NCBI RefSeq assembly: GCF_011516735.1
Contig: NZ_WOSX01000013.1
Span: 25,703 to 89,702, forward strand
Length of the DNA stretch: 64,000 nt
Direction of reading: 5' to 3'
From: Acetobacter fallax
Lineage (GTDB): Bacteria; Pseudomonadota; Alphaproteobacteria; Acetobacterales; Acetobacteraceae
The notes beneath the pieces were generated by a model, which made no database searches, was not told the DNA's origin, and saw only the letters and a list, made by a program, of their open reading frames with translations. Below, piece by piece: positions 1 through 8,230 of this stretch; the first letter of the stretch is position 1, and each line of letters opens with the position of its first letter. The translations under genes were made by a program, and so were the position numbers.

Positions 1-950
1 GTCTCAACGCGGGACGCCAGTTCCGGCAGAAGCCGATCCCAGATGCCGTCCTGAATCAGAACCCGGTTGGCACACACACAGGTCTGTCCGGCATTACGGA
101 ATTTGCTCTGCATGATGCCATCGGCGGCAAGTTCCACACGCGCATCGTCAAATACCAGAAACGGTGCGTTGCCTCCCAGCTCGAGGCTGAGCTTCTTGAC
201 AGTGTCGGCACACTGACGAATCAGGATTTTTCCAACGCCGGTGGAGCCGGTGAATGTCAGTTTTCGAACAATCGGGCTGTCTGTCAGCACCTTGCCCACA
301 TCCGCCGGCCAGCCGGTCACAACGCTGAGCAATCCGGCCGGGAGACCGGCGCGTTCACCAAGAACAGCCAGCGCCAGCGCGGAAAACGGCGTCAGTTCCG
401 AAGGTTTGATGACCATGCTGCAACCGGCTGCAATGGCAGGCCCGCATTTGCGCGTAATCATCGCCAGCGGAAAATTCCACGGCGTAATAGCCGCTGTCAC
501 ACCAACAGGCTGTTTCAGAACCAGCACACGCCGGTGCGGATCAGCCGTCGTCAGAACCTGGCCTTCAGAGCGCGTTGCCTCCTCCGCATACCACTTGAAG
601 AAAGAGGCCGCATACCGCACCTCACCCCGGGCTTCGGCCAGAACCTTGCCCTGCTCAGCCGTCATGATCCGGGCAAGATCCTCGACATTTTCCAGAATAA
701 GCCGGTGCCATTCGGCCAGCACGGCTCCACGCTGTGTCCCCGTCGTGCGCTGCCATGCCACCTGTGCAACCCGCGCTGCCTCTATGGCGTCCTGCGTGTC
801 CTGCGCCGTGCAGGCCGGAACATGGCCGACAAGGCTGCCATCCGCCGGATTGTCAACGTCAATCCGCTGATCGCCGGACGCATCGCGCCACTGCCCGGCA
901 ATAAAAGCCGCCTGGCGGAAAAGAGAGGAATCGTTCAGTTCAGGGGTCAT
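1..950 (-). CDS. NAD(P)-dependent aldehyde dehydrogenase, succinate-semialdehyde type (partial, 3' end outside window)
   Basis: I translated this frame by hand from the minus strand. It starts at ATG 950 with a GGAG sequence about 10 bases upstream and runs off the left edge after about 316 residues. Visible ALDH landmarks are PWNF near residue 157, KPSELTP about 25 residues later, the ELGG catalytic-glutamate motif, and GQTCVCANR carrying the catalytic cysteine near residue 288. This pattern is typical of GabD-like succinate-semialdehyde dehydrogenases, which oxidise semialdehydes to acids with NAD(P)+. It lies 23 bases after the fused ABC ATPase and is probably the last visible gene of that operon. 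That fits oxidation of an aldehyde made from the imported compound. Substrate specificity is inferred from family resemblance only. Confidence 0.88.
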   Translation of the reverse strand, partial: MTPELNDSSLFRQAAFIAGQWRDASGDQRIDVDNPADGSLVGHVPACTAQDTQDAIEAARVAQVAWQRTTGTQRGAVLAEWHRLILENVEDLARIMTAEQGKVLAEARGEVRYAASFFKWYAEEATRSEGQVLTTADPHRRVLVLKQPVGVTAAITPWNFPLAMITRKCGPAIAAGCSMVIKPSELTPFSALALAVLGERAGLPAGLLSVVTGWPADVGKVLTDSPIVRKLTFTGSTGVGKILIRQCADTVKKLSLELGGNAPFLVFDDARVELAADGIMQSKFRNAGQTCVCANRVLIQDGIWDRLLPELASRVE

Positions 951-973
951 GATGAGTCTCCGGAAACAGTGAA

Positions 974-2800
974 TCAGGACAGGTCCTGCGTCGCGAGATG
1001 ACAACTGATCAGAGCGCCTGCGGGGCTGCGCCAGACAGGTGGCACTGAAACCTCGCAGACAGCAATTCTGACCGGACAGCGGGCGGCATAGCAGCAGCCT
1101 TTCCCGGGGGAAGAAGATAGAGCAGACACGGTATCACTAGTCTGGCCACGCCGGTCGATGACCTCACTCAGCCAGTCCGCGCGCATCTCCGGAACGGAGT
1201 TCTCCAGGCGACGGGTATAGGGATGATGCGGCGGAGCCTCCAGTGCTGAAACCGGCGTGAACTCCACGCGATGTCCGGCATAAAGCACAGCAACGCGATC
1301 GCAGACCGAACGAAGCGCATGCAGATCATGCGTCACAAACAGCCACGCAATACCCAGTTCACGCTTCAGCTCCATCATCAGGTCGAGGATAGCCGCCGCA
1401 ACAACCGTGTCGAGCGCGGCAGTGATCTCGTCACACAGCACCAGTCGCGGACGCGCCGCAAGCGCGCGCGCCAGATTGACGCGCTGCTTCTGCCCCCCCG
1501 AAAGCTCCGGCGGGAAACGATCAGCAAGCACGGACGGAAGCCGCACCATGTCAAGAAGACGCCCGATCTCAGCCTCCGTGGCGGCATCGCCGTTGAACGT
1601 GAGAACGCGGCGAAGCGTGTCGCCGACAGACATCGCGGGATTGAGAACGAGGTCCGCATTCTGAGCGACAAGCTGAATGTGCCGGCGCTGAGAGGCACTC
1701 CGCGCCTCGATCCGTGGCGCGAGCGCCTCCCCCTCAAACGTGATCCCGCCGCTCGTCCAGGGCTGAATTCCCGCAATCGCGCGAATCAGCGTGCTTTTGC
1801 CACAGCCGGACTCGCCAATGATGCCCATTGTCTCACCCGGCAGAACAGGCAGACTGACATTGCTGAGAATGGTATGGCGAGGACGCCCGTCAGGGCCTGC
1901 CCCGCCATAGCCGACCACCAGATCGCGGACATCCAGAACCGGAACAGCTTTCCCGGAATCCGTAACCTGCGCCGTGTCATTTCTGATCTGCGGCGTGTTG
2001 GCGGCAAGAAGAGCCTGCGTGTAGGCATGACGCGGCGCGCTCAGGATCTGCTCCGTCGTCCCTTCTTCCTGCACAACGCCGTTCTTCAGCACGACCGCCC
2101 TGTCAGCCATCTGCGCCACCACCGCAAGATCGTGCGTGACATACACCCCGGTGAACCCTTCTTCGCGCCTGACGGTACGAAAAGCCTCAAGCACCTCAAT
2201 CTGGGTCGTCACATCAAGCGCCGTGGTCGGTTCATCAAAAATCACCATCTCCGGCCCGGTAATGAGGGCCGTCGCCGCCATAAGGCGCTGAAGCTGGCCA
2301 CCGGAAAGTTCATGCGGATAGCGCGTACCGATTGTGCCAGGCGACGGGAGCGCCATCAGCTCAAACAGGAAAATCGCCCGTTCGATGGCAACCCGGCGCG
2401 GCATGATATGATGAAGCAGCGCCGGTTCGATCACCTGATCCATCAGCGGAAGGGCCGGATTGAAGGCAGCCCCCGCGTTTTGCGCGATATAAGCAATGGT
2501 TTTGCCACGAAAGGCCCGCAGTTCAGCAGGTGACATGTTCGTGACATCATAACCGGCAACACGAATGTTCCCGCCCGCGATGCGGCAGCCCCGCCTTGCA
2601 TAGCCTGTCAGGGCGAGAGCAATGCTGGTCTTGCCAGAGCCTGACTCCCCGATCAGCGCAAGCATTTCCTTCTCCGCGACATCGAAGCTCACATCATCGA
2701 CAATCGGCGTCTCAGGACCACGGCCCCGCCGCCCCGTAAGGCGGAGATTCCGGACGGAAATCAGGGGAGGGGGCTGTATGATGCCGCTCTGCGCCGTCAT
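974..2800 (-). CDS. Dipeptide/oligopeptide-type ABC transporter ATPase, fused DppD-DppF
   Basis: 608 residues containing two complete ABC nucleotide-binding domains. The first has Walker A GESGSGKT (residues 51-58), signature LSGGQLQR and Walker B VIFDEPTTALD. The second has Walker A GESGCGKS near residue 330, signature LSGGQKQR and Walker B LVLCDEITAALD. A cysteine-containing C-terminal tail (CCYAARCPV) matches the oligopeptide-transporter C-terminal extension. Peptide importers often use two separate ATPases; here they are fused. The start overlaps the stop of the permease gene (TGATG at 2800), so translation is probably coupled. It should energise the importer formed by the three genes upstream in the operon. 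Peptides, opines and nickel are all possible for this family; the neighbours favour an organic amino compound. Confidence 0.93.
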   Translation of the reverse strand: MTAQSGIIQPPPLISVRNLRLTGRRGRGPETPIVDDVSFDVAEKEMLALIGESGSGKTSIALALTGYARRGCRIAGGNIRVAGYDVTNMSPAELRAFRGKTIAYIAQNAGAAFNPALPLMDQVIEPALLHHIMPRRVAIERAIFLFELMALPSPGTIGTRYPHELSGGQLQRLMAATALITGPEMVIFDEPTTALDVTTQIEVLEAFRTVRREEGFTGVYVTHDLAVVAQMADRAVVLKNGVVQEEGTTEQILSAPRHAYTQALLAANTPQIRNDTAQVTDSGKAVPVLDVRDLVVGYGGAGPDGRPRHTILSNVSLPVLPGETMGIIGESGCGKSTLIRAIAGIQPWTSGGITFEGEALAPRIEARSASQRRHIQLVAQNADLVLNPAMSVGDTLRRVLTFNGDAATEAEIGRLLDMVRLPSVLADRFPPELSGGQKQRVNLARALAARPRLVLCDEITAALDTVVAAAILDLMMELKRELGIAWLFVTHDLHALRSVCDRVAVLYAGHRVEFTPVSALEAPPHHPYTRRLENSVPEMRADWLSEVIDRRGQTSDTVSALSSSPGKGCCYAARCPVRIAVCEVSVPPVWRSPAGALISCHLATQDLS

Positions 2801-3615
2801 CAGTCCGGCTCCCCTCTGTTGCTGTCGAGCGCCAGATTCAGCCCCACCGTGAGCACCGCAATTGTCAACGCAGGCGCAATAACGGCAGGCGCGCCATAGA
2901 CGAGGCCCAGCAGATTCTCGCGCGTCAGCGAACCGAGATCGGTCAGAGGCGGCTGAAGCCCGACACCCAGAAAGCTCAGATTGCTCAGCAGGCGCACGGC
3001 ATAGATGAACCGCAGCCCGACATCGGCCATGACCGGCCCCATCATGTTGGGCAGAACCTCGCGCAGAACAATATAGCCCGCTTTTTCACCTCGCATCCGG
3101 GCCGCGAGAACAAAGTCGCGGCGGACAATGGAGAGCGCCAGCATCCGGCTCGTGCGATAGGAGCCGGGCATGTAAATAAGTGACATCGCCAGCACAAGCA
3201 CCGGAACGGACGAACCAAACGCCGCCACGGCGACCAGAGCACTCAGGAGCGACGGAATGGAGATCACCCCATCCATGAAGCGTGACAGAAGCGTGTCGGT
3301 CACACCCTGCTTCAGCGCGGCAATCGTGCCGAGAAAAACACCCCCGGTACAGGCCAGAAGCGTCGCCGTGGCACACAGCAGCACCGTGCTGCTGGTGCCG
3401 CAGAGAAGGCGGGTGAGCACGTCACGCCCCAGATAATCCGTGCCCAGCAGATGATGCGCCGAGATCGGGGCGAAAACCGTCCGGCTCACCACCTCGCCTG
3501 GCGCAAAAGGCGCAAGCAGGGGGCCGAGCACCGCCAGCAGAAGCCAGAACAGGATCAGCGCGCCCGGAATACGTGGGATCGCGGCCCACCACCTGGCGAG
3601 AGACGCTACAGTCAT
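2800..3615 (-). CDS. ABC transporter permease, DppC/OppC family
   Basis: 271 residues, somewhat short for a DppC-type permease. There is an N-terminal membrane segment (around residues 15-40), a GTDYLGRDVLTRLL motif typical of DppC proteins near residue 58, and a further group of membrane helices. The cytoplasmic EAA-like loop that contacts the ATPase is around residues 150-190. The start codon overlaps the previous gene by four bases (ATGA at 3612-3615) and the stop overlaps the ATPase start. The DppB-like permease directly upstream should be its partner in the transmembrane channel. Confidence 0.92.
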   Translation of the reverse strand: MTVASLARWWAAIPRIPGALILFWLLLAVLGPLLAPFAPGEVVSRTVFAPISAHHLLGTDYLGRDVLTRLLCGTSSTVLLCATATLLACTGGVFLGTIAALKQGVTDTLLSRFMDGVISIPSLLSALVAVAAFGSSVPVLVLAMSLIYMPGSYRTSRMLALSIVRRDFVLAARMRGEKAGYIVLREVLPNMMGPVMADVGLRFIYAVRLLSNLSFLGVGLQPPLTDLGSLTRENLLGLVYGAPAVIAPALTIAVLTVGLNLALDSNRGEPD

Positions 3616-4574
3616 GCAGCATGCCTCCGCTGTGAGGACAGAAGGGCGACAATATCAGCCAGGGTCGTGAGGAAGAGATAGGCCCCGCAGAAAATCAGCG
3701 CACAGATCTGAACCAGCGGGATGTCGCGGGCAGCGACCGAGTCCACCATCAGACTGGCGATGCCCGGATAATGGAACACCGACTCAACGATCACGACACC
3801 GCCGAGCAGATAGGACAGGCTGAGCGCGATAACGTTGAACAGCGGCGCGATGACGTTCGGGATCACATGGCGCAGAATAATATGCGCCGGCGACGCTCCC
3901 TTCAGAACAGCCATTTCCACCCACGAGGACCCGAGCGCGTCGATCATGACAGCGCGGGTCATGCGCGACATCTGCCCCACGATCACACAGGCAAGTGTCG
4001 TCACCGGCATGGAAAACGAAGCCAGAAAGCTGCCGATGGAGTGAATGTCGCTGATGCTGGCCAGGGCCGGCAGCAGATGAAGCTGAACAGAGAAAATGAA
4101 AACGGCAAGGGTAGCAATAAGAAATTCAGGAACGGAAACAACACAGAGCGTAAGAAGCGAGACAGCACGATCGAACAGCGTGTTGCGAAAGATCGCCGCA
4201 GTCGTGCCAAGCACCAGCGCCACCGGAACGGCAAAAAGCGCCGTCACGCCCGCAAGCAGAAGAGAGTGGATCAGCCGCTCGCTCGCCATCGCCAGAACCG
4301 GCCGGCGACTGACAAGGGAGACACCGAAATCGCCATGCAGAAGACCATTCACCCAGATAACAAACCGGACCAGAACAGGCTTATCAAGATTGAGGGAATG
4401 ACGCAGAGCCGCGACCGCATCAGGTGTGGCGGCCTGCCCGAGCAGCGCGTCCGCGACATCCCCCGGCAGCACCGCCGTAATGAAAAATACAGCGACAGTC
4501 ACGAAAATAAGTGACACCAGAGACGCACCGATAATCCGGAGAATCGCGCGGATGAGGGCTGCGTCCATGGTCAT
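3612..4574 (-). CDS. ABC transporter permease, DppB/OppB family
   Basis: 320 residues with about six hydrophobic segments. The N-terminal region has the DppB pattern of a first helix, then FFITAVLPGD and an ALRHSLNLDKPVLVRF segment. A loop containing VLKGASPAHIILRHVIPN (about residues 220-240) is the ATPase-contacting EAA region. The start overlaps the substrate-binding protein stop by four bases (ATGA at 4571-4574). The tight chain binding protein, DppB, DppC, ATPase is the usual order of peptide-type importers. Confidence 0.93.
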   Translation of the reverse strand: MTMDAALIRAILRIIGASLVSLIFVTVAVFFITAVLPGDVADALLGQAATPDAVAALRHSLNLDKPVLVRFVIWVNGLLHGDFGVSLVSRRPVLAMASERLIHSLLLAGVTALFAVPVALVLGTTAAIFRNTLFDRAVSLLTLCVVSVPEFLIATLAVFIFSVQLHLLPALASISDIHSIGSFLASFSMPVTTLACVIVGQMSRMTRAVMIDALGSSWVEMAVLKGASPAHIILRHVIPNVIAPLFNVIALSLSYLLGGVVIVESVFHYPGIASLMVDSVAARDIPLVQICALIFCGAYLFLTTLADIVALLSSQRRHAA

Positions 4575-6139
4575 GCCGGCGCGCTTTCAGCCGGGCGCGC
4601 GCCGGCCCCGTCATCGACCCAGATAAAGCGCGAGAAATTATTCCCCATCAGATGGCCGCCCAGATACGGATGAAGGCCCTTTATTCTCTGATGGTAGCCA
4701 TCCAGACTGGTAATGAAGTTTGGAATGCAGAGTCCGGATTCGTTATGAATCAGAGTTTGCATCTCGTAGTAGATCGCCTTGCGTTTTTCCTCATCGGCTT
4801 CGCGGCGGCTGAGTGTCAGAAGCTCATCGAAGTGCGGGCTGCGCCAGTGAGATTCATTCCACGGAGCGGCGGAGGCAAAGGCGACTGAAAACGTCATGTC
4901 GGCGGACACGCTTGCGTTGAGATTTCCGAAACCCAGCGGAAAATGCATCCATGACTGGCTCCAGTAGCCATCCGCCGGCATCCGCCGGACATCGAGCCTC
5001 AGGCCGATCCGGGAAGCCTCGTTCTGGAGCAGAACGGCGATATCGACAGACGCATTTGCTGCGGGTGAGCAGATCAGCGGCGGCAGATCCTGATGCAGAA
5101 AACCATTTTTATTCAGAAGCCATTTTGCACGATCGGGATCGAAAGTCGTCTGCGGGAGATCATGATTGTAATAACGGTCTTCAGGCGGAAGCGGCTGGTC
5201 GTTGCCCAGGCGGCAGAAGCCAAGCCAGACGGAATCCGCTATCTGATCACGATTGAAAAGATGCTTTATCGCCTGAACGAAATCCGCATTTTTCCCCGGA
5301 CCGATATCCTGCCGCATGGCAAAATCTGTGTAGGTTCCGGTCGGGCTTTCCATCACGCCCATGCCGCGTTGCCGCAGCAACGCGACCAGACGTGGATTGA
5401 CTTCCGCGATGATGTCCACATCACCGGAGAGAAGCGCATTGTGGCGGGCCATGTCGTCGCTGATCGAAATCACTTCAAGACTGTCGACCCATGCGCCGTC
5501 GGACTTCCAGAAATCAGGATTGCGGACAGCCAGAGAACGGATCCCCGGCTGAAACGCGGCGCAGCGGAATGGCCCGGTCCCGTTTGCTGTCTCGAAATTT
5601 TTCGTGCCGTTGCGGATGATCGCGAAATTACTCATGCCAAGAACGGACGGGAACGAGATATTGGGTTCGCAGAGTTCAATGATAACACCAAGCGGACCAT
5701 CCGTCCGGACAGAACGCATCGCCGCGGCCTGAAAACGCACCTGAGAGGCTACCAGCGGATCACGATGCCGGAGCAGCGAATACACGACATCCGCCGATGT
5801 CAGCGTGGCCCCGTCGTGAAACTGCACACCGGAGCGAAGACGCAGCGTCCAGGTGCGGAAATCGTCACTTTCAATCCGCTCGGCAAGGGCCGGTCGCGGC
5901 ACCAGGGCCTCGTCAAGCATGACGAGACCATCGTAAAACATGGCGCTCCGTATATAATCCGTGACCATAGACTCACGGGCGGGATCAAGCGTGTCGCTGA
6001 GTGATCCCGTGGTGGAGGCTACCCGGACATGCCCGCCGCGCACCGGCTGCACCGCCCGCGCGGGACATGAGCGCAGCGCAGCGCCACCGGCTACCGCCAG
6101 CAGAGCTCCGTGTTTCATCATGTCTCGCCGGCTCAGCAT
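4571..6139 (-). CDS. Extracellular solute-binding protein, family 5 (peptide/opine/nickel type)
   Basis: 522 residues, the usual size for family 5 binding proteins. The N-terminus has a twin-arginine-like signal (LSRRDMMKHG, then a hydrophobic stretch and an Ala-rich cleavage region near residue 30). Family motifs include LDPARESMVTDYI, the region around VQFHDGATLTSADVVYS that is common to DppA/OppA proteins, and YNHDLPQTTFDPDRAKWLL near residue 330. It should bind substrate in the periplasm and deliver it to the DppBC-type permeases downstream. The gene lies 81 bases after the HAD hydrolase gene and may share its transcript. The ligand cannot be read from sequence. Confidence 0.93.
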   Translation of the reverse strand: MLSRRDMMKHGALLAVAGGAALRSCPARAVQPVRGGHVRVASTTGSLSDTLDPARESMVTDYIRSAMFYDGLVMLDEALVPRPALAERIESDDFRTWTLRLRSGVQFHDGATLTSADVVYSLLRHRDPLVASQVRFQAAAMRSVRTDGPLGVIIELCEPNISFPSVLGMSNFAIIRNGTKNFETANGTGPFRCAAFQPGIRSLAVRNPDFWKSDGAWVDSLEVISISDDMARHNALLSGDVDIIAEVNPRLVALLRQRGMGVMESPTGTYTDFAMRQDIGPGKNADFVQAIKHLFNRDQIADSVWLGFCRLGNDQPLPPEDRYYNHDLPQTTFDPDRAKWLLNKNGFLHQDLPPLICSPAANASVDIAVLLQNEASRIGLRLDVRRMPADGYWSQSWMHFPLGFGNLNASVSADMTFSVAFASAAPWNESHWRSPHFDELLTLSRREADEEKRKAIYYEMQTLIHNESGLCIPNFITSLDGYHQRIKGLHPYLGGHLMGNNFSRFIWVDDGAGARPAESAPA

Positions 6140-6220
6140 GCGCGGACTCCGATCATTGGAAACGACAGGACCAGGAAAGGCAGGATTCCGCGGGAACAGC
6201 CCCGCGGAGACAGTCGCGAA

Positions 6221-6889
6221 TCAGAGCCCGATAACGCCGGGCAGACCGCCAATGTCCCTGATTTCAGTGTAGCCGTAATAAGGAGTGGAGGGCTCATGCC
6301 CGCGCGCCACGAACACCTTGTTGCGGATACCCAGATCGTGCGCCGTCATCAGGTCATAACGCAGCGAAGACGACACATGCAGAATGTCCTCCGGACCGCA
6401 GCCAAGATGGTCCAGCATGTATTCAAAAGCACGCATATGCGGCTTGTAGGCCTGTGCATCCTCAGCCGTGAAAACCGCATGAACGGGCGCGCCAAGTTTC
6501 GCCACGTTGGAATGGATCTGGCTGTTGGACGCATTCGAAAGGATGACGAGAGGAACCTCTTTCGCAACTTTCGACAGACCGGCAGGCACATCATCCCATG
6601 GCCCCCAGGTCGGAACCGCCTCATAAAATCTGTTCGCGATCGCCGGATCGAAGGCAATGCCCCATTTTTTGCAGGTACGTTCGACAGCGTTCAGCAGAAC
6701 GTAGCGATAGGGCTGCCACGGACCAAGCACCTCATCCAGGCGATAAGCCGCGAAATCCTTACAGAACTGCTCCATGCCTTCCGGCGGCACAACATCGGCA
6801 TAAAGCTCCCGCGCCATATCCGTCATGCGGAAGCGGGTGAGGGTGCCGTAGCAGTCAAACGTTACGTATTTCGGCCTGAACGTCGTCAT
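6221..6889 (-). CDS. HAD-superfamily hydrolase, haloacid dehalogenase type II-like
   Basis: 222 residues. Motif I is FDCYGTL with the nucleophile Asp12; the D-x-Y form is typical of the L-2-haloacid dehalogenase branch. Motif II is SNASN near residue 119. A KPHMRAFEYML segment provides the motif III lysine, and an SLRYD segment near residue 172 precedes the acidic motif. It is the first gene after the intrinsic terminator at 7033-7061, so it probably starts its own transcript that continues into the importer genes. True dehalogenation is not implied, since many relatives are phosphatases of unknown substrate. Its place beside an amine importer is unexplained. Confidence 0.88.
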   Translation of the reverse strand: MTTFRPKYVTFDCYGTLTRFRMTDMARELYADVVPPEGMEQFCKDFAAYRLDEVLGPWQPYRYVLLNAVERTCKKWGIAFDPAIANRFYEAVPTWGPWDDVPAGLSKVAKEVPLVILSNASNSQIHSNVAKLGAPVHAVFTAEDAQAYKPHMRAFEYMLDHLGCGPEDILHVSSSLRYDLMTAHDLGIRNKVFVARGHEPSTPYYGYTEIRDIGGLPGVIGL

Positions 6890-7032
6890 GATCTGTCCTG
6901 TCCGTGCTGGTTAATGTTGCGATATGACAACATGCGGAGGAAAGCGGATGCCACTTCTTTTTCGTTTTTTATGGCAGAGAGTTTTGAATGACCAGAAAGT
7001 GGCAGCAGAAAATACTGTTAGAAAAACCTGAG

Positions 7033-7061
7033 GAAAAATCAGAAGCATAATATGCTTCTGA
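7033..7061 (-). terminator. Intrinsic terminator after the flavin oxidoreductase gene
   Basis: A perfect 10-bp stem (TCAGAAGCAT / ATGCTTCTGA, 7039-7061) with a 3-base loop is followed on the minus strand by a T run (complement of 7034-7038). It lies 15 bases beyond the stop of the gene ending at 7076 and separates the dehydrogenase operon from the HAD/importer unit. Confidence 0.8.
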
Positions 7062-7075
7062 CCCCGCCGGCCCAT

Positions 7076-8230
7076 TCATGCCACCGCAGCCGATGCAAAG
7101 CGGGCAATGCTGAACGGAGCCAGTGGTATTTCCGTCTGTCCCGTCGCCAGCAGATCCGCCATCGTCGCTCCCACGCCCGGTCCAAGCTGGAATCCGGCAC
7201 CGCAGAAGCCAAAAGCATAAAAGAGACCAGGCACAAGACTGCTCGCGCCCATCACCGGAAGATCGTCATCCGTGTAGCTCTCAATGCCCGCCCATGTGCG
7301 AATGATACGCAGACGGGCGAAATCAGGCAGAAGGCGCTCCATATGAGGCATCTGCCGCAACGTATTGAGCGGATCGAGCCTGGCTCGTTTTGCCTCCAGA
7401 TCGACCGTGCTGCGCCGCCCCCCGCCGAATACGATGTTTCCACGCTCGACCTGGCGGAGATAGACACCCTCTTCCTCCACCCAGGAAGCGTAGCCGATCA
7501 CCGGATGAATCCGGTAAGGCACCGGCTCCGTCACAGCCATTTGCGGCGCTTTGGGAACCAGAGGCAGATCCTCACCAAAAGCCGCCGCAACCTTGCGGGC
7601 CCAGGCGCCAACCGAAATCTGGAGCTGAGGGGCCACGAAACGCTGCCCCCCCGAGGTTTCAACAACAAAATCCTCGGAATTCTTGCTGATATTCAGCACT
7701 TCCGTGCGTTCCAGAACCGTCGCTCCGGCCCGCCGCGCCGCACGTGCAAAAGCAGGCGCGGCAAGACGCGGATTGGCATGCCCGTCGAGCGGCGAGAAAG
7801 ACGCCAGATGCACATCCGGCGACAGCATCGGAAAGCGGTCAACCGCCTGCCGTCCGCTGTAAATCTCCAGATCAAGCCCGTAAGGCTTGCAATCCTCGGC
7901 ATATTTTTCCAGCCGCTGACTGTCCTCTTCCTTAAAGGAAACGCGGACATGCCCGGCGGCAACAAACTCGACATCTTCCCCGATCAGTTCAGGCAGACGT
8001 CCCCAGAGCTCGCGGGAGCGATTGGACAGCGGAAGCTGTTGCAGAAATCGCCCCTGACGCCGCACATTCCCGAAATTGGTCCCGCTGGCATACTGGCCGA
8101 CAAGATCACGCTCCAGCAGAATCACGGAAAGACCAAGCTGCCGCGCAAAGAACGCCGTCGCGGCACCCATCACGCCACCTCCGGCGATGATGACGTCAGC
8201 ACGCCCTGCAATCTGTGTGGAAAGACTCAT
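7076..8230 (-). CDS. FAD-dependent amino acid oxidase family subunit (DAO fold; HcnC/opine oxidase subunit B-like)
   Basis: 384 residues from ATG 8230. I chose this start because it overlaps the stop of the upstream subunit (ATGA at 8227-8230); the open frame continues further upstream without coding character. The dinucleotide-binding motif GGGVMGAAT begins at residue 17, followed by an acidic strand end (LLERD). The family's R-QGR segment and a C-terminal GFCGAGFQLGPGVG motif are present. DAO-fold proteins oxidise secondary or primary amines using FAD. In HcnABC and octopine/nopaline oxidases such a subunit pairs with an alpha subunit and a small ferredoxin-like subunit, exactly the three genes seen here. 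The substrate is unknown. Confidence 0.9.
   Translation of the reverse strand: MSLSTQIAGRADVIIAGGGVMGAATAFFARQLGLSVILLERDLVGQYASGTNFGNVRRQGRFLQQLPLSNRSRELWGRLPELIGEDVEFVAAGHVRVSFKEEDSQRLEKYAEDCKPYGLDLEIYSGRQAVDRFPMLSPDVHLASFSPLDGHANPRLAAPAFARAARRAGATVLERTEVLNISKNSEDFVVETSGGQRFVAPQLQISVGAWARKVAAAFGEDLPLVPKAPQMAVTEPVPYRIHPVIGYASWVEEEGVYLRQVERGNIVFGGGRRSTVDLEAKRARLDPLNTLRQMPHMERLLPDFARLRIIRTWAGIESYTDDDLPVMGASSLVPGLFYAFGFCGAGFQLGPGVGATMADLLATGQTEIPLAPFSIARFASAAVA

Noticed and set aside
1271..2533. 420-codon plus-strand frame opposite the ABC ATPase
   Set aside because: Arg/His-rich composition and exact overlap with a gene showing two intact ATPase domains.
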